A stretch of DNA of 42,279 bases from Puniceicoccaceae bacterium (GTDB taxonomy: Bacteria > Verrucomicrobiota > Verrucomicrobiia > Opitutales > Coraliomargaritaceae), in contig SKFT01000041.1 of NCBI GenBank assembly GCA_007117865.1, positions 1 to 42,279 on the forward strand. Direction: 5' to 3'. The notes under the pieces were generated by a model. It ran no database searches and was not told the origin of the DNA. It saw only the letters and a program-made list of their open reading frames with translations. Below, one piece after another: positions 25,275 through 33,570 of this stretch. Position numbers and translations under genes: made by a program. The first letter of the stretch is position 1. Every line of letters starts with the position of its first letter.

Positions 25275-26408
25275 CTACCTTGTCGGAGAAAAGCTAAAGA
25301 TAAAGCGGTTACCGGTCTCAATTGCTTCGACCGAAGCCTTCATGCCCAATAAACGAAGCATGGGGTCGAAGCTGACCAATGAAATACCGACGCCGCGAAT
25401 TCTGCGGTAACGCGCATCTGTCATGACATTGAAAAAGCCTCGGCATTCCTGTTCACTGAATGGACGCATGGGTACTTCCAGAAAAATGCCAGGCAAGCCT
25501 GATGCATCCTTAAGCGGACCCGCTTTGATAGTTACTGACGTTTCATCGACGGTATTGGTGCACAAGGAACGGAAAAGAAGAAAATAAAATTCCTCCAACA
25601 GAAAGGTATCCGTGTGTATTTTGGGCAACTCCCCTTGGGGAGAAAGCGTTACGGATGGAATTTGAATAAGCTCGGTGGCACGGACAGCGGCAGCTTGTAA
25701 CGCTTTCAGGCAGTCACACTCCTTTGGCTTACATTCAAAATCGGAAAGCAAAGACCGCCGCAAAGTCAACACGTGCAAGGCCTCGTCCATGCCGATCAAT
25801 GACCTGTGTAACCAATGACAGGAGTCCGTTATCGCTTCAACATTAGCTTCTTCCTTCAACTCATCCTGAATCCCTTCAAGTAGTCCGATAGCACCGCCGA
25901 GGGAGCCACGCAAATCATGCATGACTGCGGAAAGGATACCCTCATTGAGGGAAGTGGGCTTGAGTTGAGTATTTTTACTTGCGGGCTGAGCTTTTGCGGC
26001 AGGGGTTGCGGGTTCAGGCTTGCGTAAACTTTGTTTCAAGGAGCGTGCAACACAGGCGAGGGTTGCTTTGCGCTGAATCGGTTTACTGATAAAATCGACG
26101 GCACCGAGGTTAAATGCACGAGTCTTGGACTCGGAATCCGTCAAGGCGGTAACAAACACCACAGGGATAGCGGCAGTAGCCGCATCCTTTTTAAGTGCCT
26201 GGCAAACCTCAAACCCATCCATATCCGGCATCATGGCATCGAGAAGGATCAAGTCGGGGTGCCCCTTTTTGGCCCGCAATAGAGCCGCATTTCCGCCCTC
26301 AGCTACCAAAACGCGATAACCACTTTTAGTGAGCATATCGTAAAGGACCCCCAAGTTGGTGGGGTGATCATCTACGATGAGAATAGTTGCTGTTGGTTCT
26401 TCGCTCAA
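25275..26408 (-). CDS. Receiver domain joined to a degenerate histidine-kinase-like region
   Basis: A 377-residue protein with an N-terminal receiver (IVDDHPTN, D57 in LILLDAMMPDMDG, T88 in FVTALTD, K109 in FISKPIQ). After an Ala/Pro/Lys-rich linker comes an H-box-like SAVMHDLRGSLGGAIG (H164) and a helical dimerisation region. The C-terminal 120 residues lack N, G1 and G2 boxes, so ATP binding is doubtful. It may be a pseudokinase or a phosphotransfer adaptor. Translation begins at TTG 26408: a strong AAAGGAG lies 8 bp upstream and the TTGA overlaps the stop of the 1119-residue kinase gene. It is followed 9 bp later by the RsbW-SpoIIE gene. Confidence 0.82.
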   Translation of the reverse strand: MSEEPTATILIVDDHPTNLGVLYDMLTKSGYRVLVAEGGNAALLRAKKGHPDLILLDAMMPDMDGFEVCQALKKDAATAAIPVVFVTALTDSESKTRAFNLGAVDFISKPIQRKATLACVARSLKQSLRKPEPATPAAKAQPASKNTQLKPTSLNEGILSAVMHDLRGSLGGAIGLLEGIQDELKEEANVEAITDSCHWLHRSLIGMDEALHVLTLRRSLLSDFECKPKECDCLKALQAAAVRATELIQIPSVTLSPQGELPKIHTDTFLLEEFYFLLFRSLCTNTVDETSVTIKAGPLKDASGLPGIFLEVPMRPFSEQECRGFFNVMTDARYRRIRGVGISLVSFDPMLRLLGMKASVEAIETGNRFIFSFSPTR

Positions 26409-29400
26409 GCTTGAGTCTCCTTTGAAGGTGATTGGGTTTCCTCCATGATACGATTGATTTGAAACCGCTCTAAATAACGTAGCATTCGTTTGGCCCAGTC
26501 GGGATGGGTGGTGTGAAAACCCTCAAGCGCGACACGTAGGGCAGCCACATCGCCAATCTCGGCAAGTGTTTGAATTTTCTTCATCACGTCGGCACCTGGT
26601 TGGGTAAGAGATTCTTTTTTCTGCTTTGGGTTTAGCCCACCGCCACCACGCAGCAATTCTTGCTCAAGCCACTCCAAATTCAAGACATCCCTGATTTTCC
26701 GTAAAAGCAAAGCGCTATCGATGGGTTTTTCGATAAAATCGTCGAACAGGCGGCGATCGGGCAGCATTTGCGGAGAGCTCTCCATTACACTTGCGGTTAC
26801 GGCAAAGATGCGCAGGTCTTTGCGGAATTCTCCACTTCGAAGTTTACGCACCAACTCAAAACCGTCCATAAACGGCATAACAAGGTCGGAGAGAATCAAA
26901 TCAAATGACGACTCCCTAACCGCATCCAACGCTTCCAGACCGTTGCGTGCTTGTTCGATTTCAAAGCCAAGGGGACTTAAAATATCATTCAATACCGCAC
27001 GATTGTCATTCACATCGTCAACAATCAGGATGCGCTGACGACGCCCTTTGTAACCGCGAATAAAGGCCGGAGCGGTTTTTTGGGTCTTTGCAGAGTGCTT
27101 GGAGTGCGGGTCTTGCTCTACCCATGAAAATGGCATCTCAAGCGTAAATTGAAAGGCGGAACCCTTGCCCTCTTCGCTTTTGCAGGTAAGCGAACCACCC
27201 AGTAATTCAACCAGTTTTTTGCAAATGGCCAGCCCCAGGCCTGTTCCCTCCTCGCGACCACTATGGGATTCCACTTGGTGGAAGGGATTGAAAATCTGCT
27301 CCAGTGCGTGCTCGGGAATACCGATACCCGAATCCTCTATTGCAAAAGTGACCGAGGCAATAGCATCCGCCCGCGGTTCCACATTGATGGATAGCTTGAC
27401 AAACCCCTCATCGGTAAACTTCACCGCATTGCCAAAAAGGTTTAGTAGAATCTGGCGCAGTGCCCGATTATCACTCTGGACGCAGAAATGTTTTCCTTGC
27501 GGCACCTCTCCCTTAACATCAAAATCAAGACTTAAAGCCAGGCCCTTGCGCGAAGCCACCGACTCAAGTATCTCCATTATCTCGCCACCCAAATTGGCCA
27601 AATCAATCGGATCGCGGGCAAGCTGCACTTGGTCAGCCTCAATTTTTGACAAATCCAGAATGTCATTGATGAGGGTCAGAAGGTGATTGCCACTACGGTG
27701 TATGGTCTCGACCTGCCGAACGAGCGACTCGGCCAACTCATCGTTTTGTAACAGCAGTTGAGTATAGCCCAGAATTCCATTCAATGGCGTGCGAATTTCA
27801 TGGCTCATGGTCGCCAAAAACTGGCTCTTTGCACGATTGGCAGCCTCGGCTTGGCTGCGTGCCTCGCGCAAATCATGTTCATCGGCTTCCTGTGCCAATC
27901 GGAGACCCATAGTTGCCGCTGCGGTTTGCAATAAATCGATCTCCACGTTCAACCAATTGCGAGCTGACTTGCAATGATCGTAACCAATAAAACCCCACAG
28001 TTTTTCGCGCGCAAAAAATGGCATTACCAAGATGGATTGTATGCCTTGCGCTTCCAGTAACGGACGTTCATTCTCCGGAAATTCGGCGACCAGGCCATGG
28101 ATAGCACTGCCTGCTTTAAAGGCCTCCAACCAGCGCGGTGAATAATCAGACCATAGGATGTTTTGTAAATCCTCACGACCCAGTTGGGCATTGACCCCCG
28201 AGCTACACCACTCAGCGACCTGGGAGCAAGCGGGCTCAGCTGAATCGGGATGACTATGACAGCGGAAAACATACGCCCTGTCGGTGTAAACGGACTGTCC
28301 CAGAATGCCCAGGGGCTGCATCCAGCCGTTGGTGCTGGAAAGAAGGCTATTGGCAAGTATCGCCTGACCTGCCTCGGCAACCGCGCGAAAGATACGCAAA
28401 CTGCGAACACTACGGGTCACATCGCGATAGTGCCATAACATGCCCGCCGATTCACCGTTGTGGGCAACAGGCAAAAAGTCGCGCTCAACCCAGCGACCAT
28501 CGGCCAGCTGCAACTGATCCCCAACCAAGGGCTCGCCGGCATCGATGATAGCCTGGGTATGCTTGCGAAACCACTCAGGCTCGGCAAAGCCGGAGCTAGC
28601 GGACTCAAGGAGAGAAGCGCAATTTTGCCCCAGCAGACTGCCTTGGTCGAACCCGAACAAACGATCCATGCTTGCGTTTGCAAGAATCACATTGCGTTTG
28701 GCATCCTCAACAATAACGCCCCCGGACAGGCTCTCCAGTAGAGTCGCAAAACGCGTTTTCTCAAGTTCTAAAGCGCGTCGGGTCTCATGTAACAACTCCT
28801 CACGGCCAATAGCATCGGCAACAATCGAAAGCAGCGCATGGATATAATCGTCCATTGGCACATCGCGCCCAAACACAACACAAATCGAGCCCAGAACCCT
28901 GCCAACGGAAGCGACACGATGACCGATATAAGTCTTCAAACCATAGCGGGCGACATTGGGGTCGGACTTGAAGTAGGGGGTGTTCGGCAAGTCGCGCAGA
29001 TGCAGAAAGCCGCTATCCGAGCGCATGACGTCAAAACACAAATGGCCATCAGGTTTATCCTTGGGGTCATAATCGGGCGGGGTATGCCACTGCCCCCGCG
29101 ACACCAACAATTCCCCCTCCATACGGTTGTATAAGGCGCAGTCCGCATCAAAAAGCTCACCGGCAAGGGCAGTCAGACTCTGAAGATTAGACTGAAAATC
29201 GGCGCCCAAGCCAAGAATAGTCTGGTTGATCTGGCGAAGTTCCCTGCGATACCGGGAGGCTCTTTCATTGGCAATATGACGATCCGTTATGTCATACTGA
29301 ATGGCAATATAGCCCTCAAAGTTTCCATCATTGTCAAACAGAGGATCCGCGTTGACCTCAACCCAATACGCCGCCCCTGATTTATGAAAATTCAACAGCT

Positions 29401-29764
29401 CCTCGCGAAATGACTTGCGCTCCTTAATCGCGGAACGAATACGCTCGCGCGCTTGATCATTCCCATCGTTCTTACGCTGCAACAACTGACTTGGCTTATA
29501 CCCCAATGCCTCCTCGAGCTTGTAACCGGAAAGTGTGGTAAAAGCATCGTTGACCCAGCGAATGCATTCCTCCTTGTCGGTAATTAGGACACCGTTGCGC
29601 GTGCGAAGTGCCACTTCCGCCAAGACATTGTCGCTGATGCGGGAATGCGCAACAGCGGATGAGCCGGTCATTTCAGAGTTAGTTGATTTTTCGGTCACAG
29701 CATCGATTGAGATTGATTTATGAATCACCCGCAAGCAGTTTTTCCAACCACCGTCGGCAGACAT
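26405..29764 (-). CDS. Large soluble hybrid histidine kinase: PAS-GAF-PAS-GAF-HisKA-HATPase-REC
   Basis: About 1119 residues without TM helices. PAS1 (about 50-165; NGVLITDKEECIRWVNDAF), GAF1 (about 180-330), PAS2 (about 345-460), GAF2 (about 470-640), HisKA with [19 protein letters not shown] (about 665), N-box LLNLFGNAVKFTDEG, G1 IEDSGIGIP, G2 [10 protein letters not shown], then a receiver (about 910-1035) with D in LILSDLVMPFMDG and a helical tail. It should sense cytoplasmic cues and autophosphorylate. The start is uncertain: the ATG at 29764 overlaps the previous gene by 47 bp, and in-frame TTG 29734, GTG 29728 and ATG 29671 are alternatives that leave all domains intact. Confidence 0.9.
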   Translation of the reverse strand: MSADGGWKNCLRVIHKSISIDAVTEKSTNSEMTGSSAVAHSRISDNVLAEVALRTRNGVLITDKEECIRWVNDAFTTLSGYKLEEALGYKPSQLLQRKNDGNDQARERIRSAIKERKSFREELLNFHKSGAAYWVEVNADPLFDNDGNFEGYIAIQYDITDRHIANERASRYRRELRQINQTILGLGADFQSNLQSLTALAGELFDADCALYNRMEGELLVSRGQWHTPPDYDPKDKPDGHLCFDVMRSDSGFLHLRDLPNTPYFKSDPNVARYGLKTYIGHRVASVGRVLGSICVVFGRDVPMDDYIHALLSIVADAIGREELLHETRRALELEKTRFATLLESLSGGVIVEDAKRNVILANASMDRLFGFDQGSLLGQNCASLLESASSGFAEPEWFRKHTQAIIDAGEPLVGDQLQLADGRWVERDFLPVAHNGESAGMLWHYRDVTRSVRSLRIFRAVAEAGQAILANSLLSSTNGWMQPLGILGQSVYTDRAYVFRCHSHPDSAEPACSQVAEWCSSGVNAQLGREDLQNILWSDYSPRWLEAFKAGSAIHGLVAEFPENERPLLEAQGIQSILVMPFFAREKLWGFIGYDHCKSARNWLNVEIDLLQTAAATMGLRLAQEADEHDLREARSQAEAANRAKSQFLATMSHEIRTPLNGILGYTQLLLQNDELAESLVRQVETIHRSGNHLLTLINDILDLSKIEADQVQLARDPIDLANLGGEIMEILESVASRKGLALSLDFDVKGEVPQGKHFCVQSDNRALRQILLNLFGNAVKFTDEGFVKLSINVEPRADAIASVTFAIEDSGIGIPEHALEQIFNPFHQVESHSGREEGTGLGLAICKKLVELLGGSLTCKSEEGKGSAFQFTLEMPFSWVEQDPHSKHSAKTQKTAPAFIRGYKGRRQRILIVDDVNDNRAVLNDILSPLGFEIEQARNGLEALDAVRESSFDLILSDLVMPFMDGFELVRKLRSGEFRKDLRIFAVTASVMESSPQMLPDRRLFDDFIEKPIDSALLLRKIRDVLNLEWLEQELLRGGGGLNPKQKKESLTQPGADVMKKIQTLAEIGDVAALRVALEGFHTTHPDWAKRMLRYLERFQINRIMEETQSPSKETQA

Positions 29765-30887
29765 CAGCCGACTGGCCGGAAGTATCGGTCAGCATAAAAG
29801 CGGTGTGTAGAGCCTCCTCCATCGAACCGGGTGTCGCACCCATGCAGTCAGCATAACTGAAGGCACCCGGCGGTGCATGTCGGATGGGATCGGCAAAGCC
29901 ATCCGGAAGCGCTTCGAGGTCGGCAGCGGGTCTGGGCAACGGACCAAACAAGCGCATCTTTCCAAGCCAAACCATTTTCAAGAGGGTTCGCCTGACAGAT
30001 GACAAATGTCCTTCTTTACCCAACGTCCATTGACGCCCGTCGAAGCCCGTAAAGGTATGTTTTCTATGGCAAGGGCTCGTATTGCGCCAGTGCCACCACA
30101 AACGCAATGCCAACCAGCGCTCGGACCACGTGGGCTTATCGGCTTTGGTCTGTGGGGTCACCCCCGAGGCAATAAAAGCCTCCAACCGGTCCACCCGCGC
30201 CTGATGCCGCAAATTGAGCAAGGTGGCACCTTCCAATACCGCATCCACCAAATCGGTTTCCTGCCCAAGGTAGGTGCCATCACCTATATGGGAATTTGCC
30301 ACTTTGGCCCCAGCCCCAACCATTGCCCCATCACCGATAACCGCCCCCGGACCAATGATGCAACGAGGGCCGATCGAGACGTAATCACCAATCCAATACG
30401 GGGGCTTCAGTTGCGCTTGCGGGTGAATATCGCAGCCGCGACCAATACCCAAATCGAGCGACATCGCGGCAATCTCCTGCTGGAATCGCATCAGCCAACT
30501 TTGTTCGAGGGCACTCCAGTGGCGAATCAGTGCCCAGCCATCCTCTGGCACGGTAATGGGAGGGTCTCCAGGCAAACGGTCAAGCCAATCGTCATAAATC
30601 TCCTGGGCTGGATTTCTTACCGGGCGCACTTCCCAATCCAGAGGCCACAGGGTTGCCTCCTCCATCGCCCTGCGAACATCTGCCGGACGGTCTGCCACCA
30701 GTAAAACAACTTTTTCAATTCCTTGATTAACCGCCTCATCCAGCCAGTGATAGAGCAGGCATTGCTCGCCAACTTTCCATAAAACAAAGGGCTTGGCCCG
30801 ACGCCAAACGGTATCGATGCGGCCCCAGTCCGGCAAGGCATAGGTGCGTTGTTTGATCGATTGCGGATGATTGCCGTTGGTAGCCAT
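29718..30887 (-). CDS. Nucleotidyltransferase-like protein with left-handed beta-helix
   Basis: A 389-residue protein. Residues about 25-90 (KPFVLWKVGEQCLLYHWLDEAVNQGIEKVVLLV) resemble the core of NTP-transferases, but the N-terminal G-G-x-G-T-R nucleotide-binding loop is absent, so catalytic activity is doubtful. Residues about 145-225 contain hexapeptide repeats (WIGDYVSIGPRCIIGPGAVIGDGAMVGAGAKV) forming a left-handed beta-helix, as in sugar-nucleotide pyrophosphorylases and acyltransferases. The rest (about 260-389) is unassigned. Its ATG overlaps the stop of the sugar transferase gene (TGATG). Co-translation suggests it handles the nucleotide sugar used by that enzyme or scaffolds it. Confidence 0.75.
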   Translation of the reverse strand: MATNGNHPQSIKQRTYALPDWGRIDTVWRRAKPFVLWKVGEQCLLYHWLDEAVNQGIEKVVLLVADRPADVRRAMEEATLWPLDWEVRPVRNPAQEIYDDWLDRLPGDPPITVPEDGWALIRHWSALEQSWLMRFQQEIAAMSLDLGIGRGCDIHPQAQLKPPYWIGDYVSIGPRCIIGPGAVIGDGAMVGAGAKVANSHIGDGTYLGQETDLVDAVLEGATLLNLRHQARVDRLEAFIASGVTPQTKADKPTWSERWLALRLWWHWRNTSPCHRKHTFTGFDGRQWTLGKEGHLSSVRRTLLKMVWLGKMRLFGPLPRPAADLEALPDGFADPIRHAPPGAFSYADCMGATPGSMEEALHTAFMLTDTSGQSADVCRRWLEKLLAGDS

Positions 30888-31648
30888 CAGTAAGCTCCTT
30901 TCCCGAGCAAAACCGCAGGCACGGTCTTAATTAATATCCATAAATCCGACCAAAAGCCTTGTGACTGGATATATTGCAAATCAAGCCTGACCTGGCCCTC
31001 AAAATCAATTTCCGAGCGGCCACCTATCTGCCACAAGCAAGTAATCCCAGGCTTTGCGCGCAAGCGGCGCAAATGCCGGGCCTTATACATCGCCACTTCT
31101 TTGGGAACCGGCGGACGTGGCCCCACCAACGACATTTGCCCTACCAATACGTTAAAGAATTGCGGAAACTCATCAATGGAGAGTTTGCGGATCCATTTGC
31201 CAATGCGCGTTATTCTCGGATCCTCTTTCATTTTGAAGGTAACGCCCTCGCTGCCATGCTGATTGACTTCCTTGAGTTCTTGCTTGACGGCATCGGCATT
31301 GACGATCATGGAGCGAAACTTCCACATGGGAAACAGGCGCCCCCGCTCCCCTACTCTCATCTGTTTGAAAAGGATAGGCCCCCGGTCCTCCCATTTGATT
31401 GCAAGCGCGGTAAAGATAAAGATAGGGCTGAGAAGAATAATCGCAGCCAAGGCCCCAAGGATATCGACCAGGCGCTTAAGTGCACTGGAAAAGGCAATAA
31501 CCCTCTTCCAGTTATTGCGCTTGCGGCGGGCAATCCGCAACCACACCCGGGCCTCATCCCCCAATAATGCCGATGCCCAAAAGTCGCTATCGGAATCGCC
31601 AGTGTGCTTAGGGTTGGAAGACTTGGGTGATTGTGGAGCGTTGTTCAT
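30887..31648 (-). CDS. Undecaprenyl-phosphate sugar phosphotransferase (ExoY/WcaJ-type initiating enzyme)
   Basis: A bacterial sugar transferase of about 253 residues. It has one N-terminal membrane segment (RLVDILGALAAIILLSPIFIFTALAI) followed by MWKFRSM, KEDPRITRIGKWIRKLSIDEFPQFFNVLVGQMSLVGPRPP and LRAKPGITCLWQIGGRSE, the complete catalytic core of the family. It transfers a sugar-phosphate from an NDP-sugar to undecaprenyl phosphate and so begins EPS repeat synthesis at the inner membrane. It is the short, ExoY-like form. I prefer the ATG at 31648, but a GTG at 31705 (11 bp after the upstream stop) is possible. Its place among sensor kinases suggests that initiation is co-regulated with signalling. 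Confidence 0.92.
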   Translation of the reverse strand: MNNAPQSPKSSNPKHTGDSDSDFWASALLGDEARVWLRIARRKRNNWKRVIAFSSALKRLVDILGALAAIILLSPIFIFTALAIKWEDRGPILFKQMRVGERGRLFPMWKFRSMIVNADAVKQELKEVNQHGSEGVTFKMKEDPRITRIGKWIRKLSIDEFPQFFNVLVGQMSLVGPRPPVPKEVAMYKARHLRRLRAKPGITCLWQIGGRSEIDFEGQVRLDLQYIQSQGFWSDLWILIKTVPAVLLGKGAY

Positions 31649-31716
31649 TTTGATGATGTCATTTTGAGGCTTATAATGGCTTAGACGATAAAAAAGGTTT
31701 CCCACTCATGAAAAAG

Positions 31717-33570
31717 TCATGGCAAGTCAAAGGGCAGATGGAACCAAAATTCGGAGCCCTCTCCCTCAATGCTGCGACATCCGATCTCACCCCCCATCAA
31801 CTCAACCAGTTGTTTTGAGATGGCAAGTCCGAGGCCGGTACCACCATACTTGCGTGTCATGGAACTATCCGCTTGATAGAATTTGCTGAAAAGTCCTGCC
31901 AATTTGTCCTCAGCGATACCGATTCCGGTATCCTTAACCGAAAAGCGCAAAACGACCCTGCCCTTGTCTTTTTGCTCCAAGACAGTCACTGCCAGTACCA
32001 CCTTACCGCTGTGGGTGAATTTGATGGCATTGCCTAGCAGATTCAAAAGGATTTGACGCAAACGGGGCGCGTCTCCCATAAGCCTCAGTGGCACATCGTC
32101 TGCACAATAACACTCAAAATCGATGCCTTGTTCATCCACTTTGATTTCCAATATTTCCCTAAGCCTATCCAACACCTCTTGCAGATCAAAGGGCAGCAAT
32201 TCGACTTCAAGTTTACCTGCCTCAATCTTGGAGAAATCGAGTATATCATTAATCAAACTAAGCAGCGATTCGCCACTGGACACTATGATCTTTGCGTATT
32301 TTTGCTGGATATCATCCAGTTCGGTATCAAGCAGGAGTTCGCTCATACCAATGACACCGTTCATAGGCGTTCGTATTTCGTGACTCATATTGACAACGAA
32401 TTGCGATTTGGCCTTGTTTGCCGCCTCGGCTTGTACTGCCAGTTCATTCGCTCGTGATATGGATTTTTCAAGTTTCCGATTAATAAGCTTACTTCTCAGG
32501 AATGCCGCCAACGAGAGTAGGGTTAATAGGCAAAGACCAAGCAACCACGGCCAGAAGCGTCTTAGGAATTCACCAGCTGTCACCTTGCCATAATCCTCAA
32601 AGGGTGGCAATCGGAGCTCTTGTAATAATTCTATAACAGGTGAGTAATCTTCGGCGGTGGTCCAACCCGCGCTGCGCATGGCAATCGCTGCCTCGCTATC
32701 TTCATCCATTTGCATGAGTGCCAGCGCTACTTGTTTACTCAAATGTGAATCCGTTTGCGAAAGTGCTGCCAGTGGCCACTCCGGATATAAACGTGTGGAC
32801 AAAGCATAAGGGTAATGCGGATACTGTTCCGCACGGCTATCGATCACCTTAAGGCTTTCCCTGTCCAGCAGACCTTCATTGAGCATACGCTCCAATTGAG
32901 TGCTGCGCACCGTGCCCGCATCGACCTCGGCATTCAGAATAGCTCCAATCACCGCATCGTGGCTGCCGCTAAGGACGAGTTCACTAAAGGCGCGTTGCGG
33001 ATTGATTCCCGCCTGTCGTAGCTCTCTCAAGACAGCGTGCCAACCGCCAAGGGAACGTGGACTGACAGCGGCAAAGCGCTTACCGCGCAGATCCGACAAC
33101 TGCTGAATATCACTGCGCTCCGCCAGAGCCAGAATAACGCCGCCGAAGCGTGACTGTGGACCGGCATCGGTTGGCATTTGCAAAGTGATGATTCTACGCG
33201 CCAGACCATGATGCTCCAGGTAGGCGTAATAGGAAGGATTGGCTGACACAAAATCAACCTCTCCACGCCGCACAGCGGGAATCAGTTCAGTAAAATCCAA
33301 TGGCACAATAGTAAAAACCAATGGCTCAAGCAATGCGTTCAGGTAAGTGGCGGTGGGGCCCCATTCCTGCAAACAGATATCGCTACCACGATTGGCCAAA
33401 ACTCCAATACGAACCGTGTTGTGGGTCAACTGATTGGCATGAGGCAACGCATGCAGTGATCTGCCAAAGCCGCCGCAGACGGCAGCCAACATACAGGCGC
33501 AAATAATCGCGGAATAAGCGTTGCGCTTTAAAGTCAAAATTGAGTTGGAAGACATTAGGGCAAAAAACAT
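31717..33570 (-). CDS. Histidine kinase with a periplasmic PhnD-like binding domain
   Basis: A 617-residue sensor kinase. A signal/TM segment (about 15-40) is followed by a periplasmic substrate-binding domain of the phosphonate-binding type (about 50-315; [61 protein letters not shown]). Then come a TM helix ([20 protein letters not shown], about 340-360), HisKA ([19 protein letters not shown]), N-box [16 protein letters not shown]1 VKDTGIGIA and G2 [11 protein letters not shown]. Related binding domains occur in TtrS-type sensors; the ligand here is unknown. The start at 33570 makes a TGATG junction with the preceding kinase. It ends without a receiver, so it needs a separate one. Confidence 0.9.
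   Translation of the reverse strand: MFFALMSSNSILTLKRNAYSAIICACMLAAVCGGFGRSLHALPHANQLTHNTVRIGVLANRGSDICLQEWGPTATYLNALLEPLVFTIVPLDFTELIPAVRRGEVDFVSANPSYYAYLEHHGLARRIITLQMPTDAGPQSRFGGVILALAERSDIQQLSDLRGKRFAAVSPRSLGGWHAVLRELRQAGINPQRAFSELVLSGSHDAVIGAILNAEVDAGTVRSTQLERMLNEGLLDRESLKVIDSRAEQYPHYPYALSTRLYPEWPLAALSQTDSHLSKQVALALMQMDEDSEAAIAMRSAGWTTAEDYSPVIELLQELRLPPFEDYGKVTAGEFLRRFWPWLLGLCLLTLLSLAAFLRSKLINRKLEKSISRANELAVQAEAANKAKSQFVVNMSHEIRTPMNGVIGMSELLLDTELDDIQQKYAKIIVSSGESLLSLINDILDFSKIEAGKLEVELLPFDLQEVLDRLREILEIKVDEQGIDFECYCADDVPLRLMGDAPRLRQILLNLLGNAIKFTHSGKVVLAVTVLEQKDKGRVVLRFSVKDTGIGIAEDKLAGLFSKFYQADSSMTRKYGGTGLGLAISKQLVELMGGEIGCRSIEGEGSEFWFHLPFDLP

Noticed and set aside
24746-25321. Minus-strand ORF of 191 codons overlapping the RsbW-SpoIIE gene
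   Set aside because: It is another frame of the same DNA. The kinase boxes are read in the 23541-25265 frame, and this frame is Trp/Arg rich without motifs.
30006-30704. Plus-strand ORF of 232 codons
   Set aside because: It lies wholly antisense to the beta-helix nucleotidyltransferase-like gene, shows no domain, and its composition (Pro, Arg and Gln rich) is typical of a shadow frame.
30974-31567. Plus-strand ORF of 197 codons
   Set aside because: Antisense shadow of the initiating sugar transferase.
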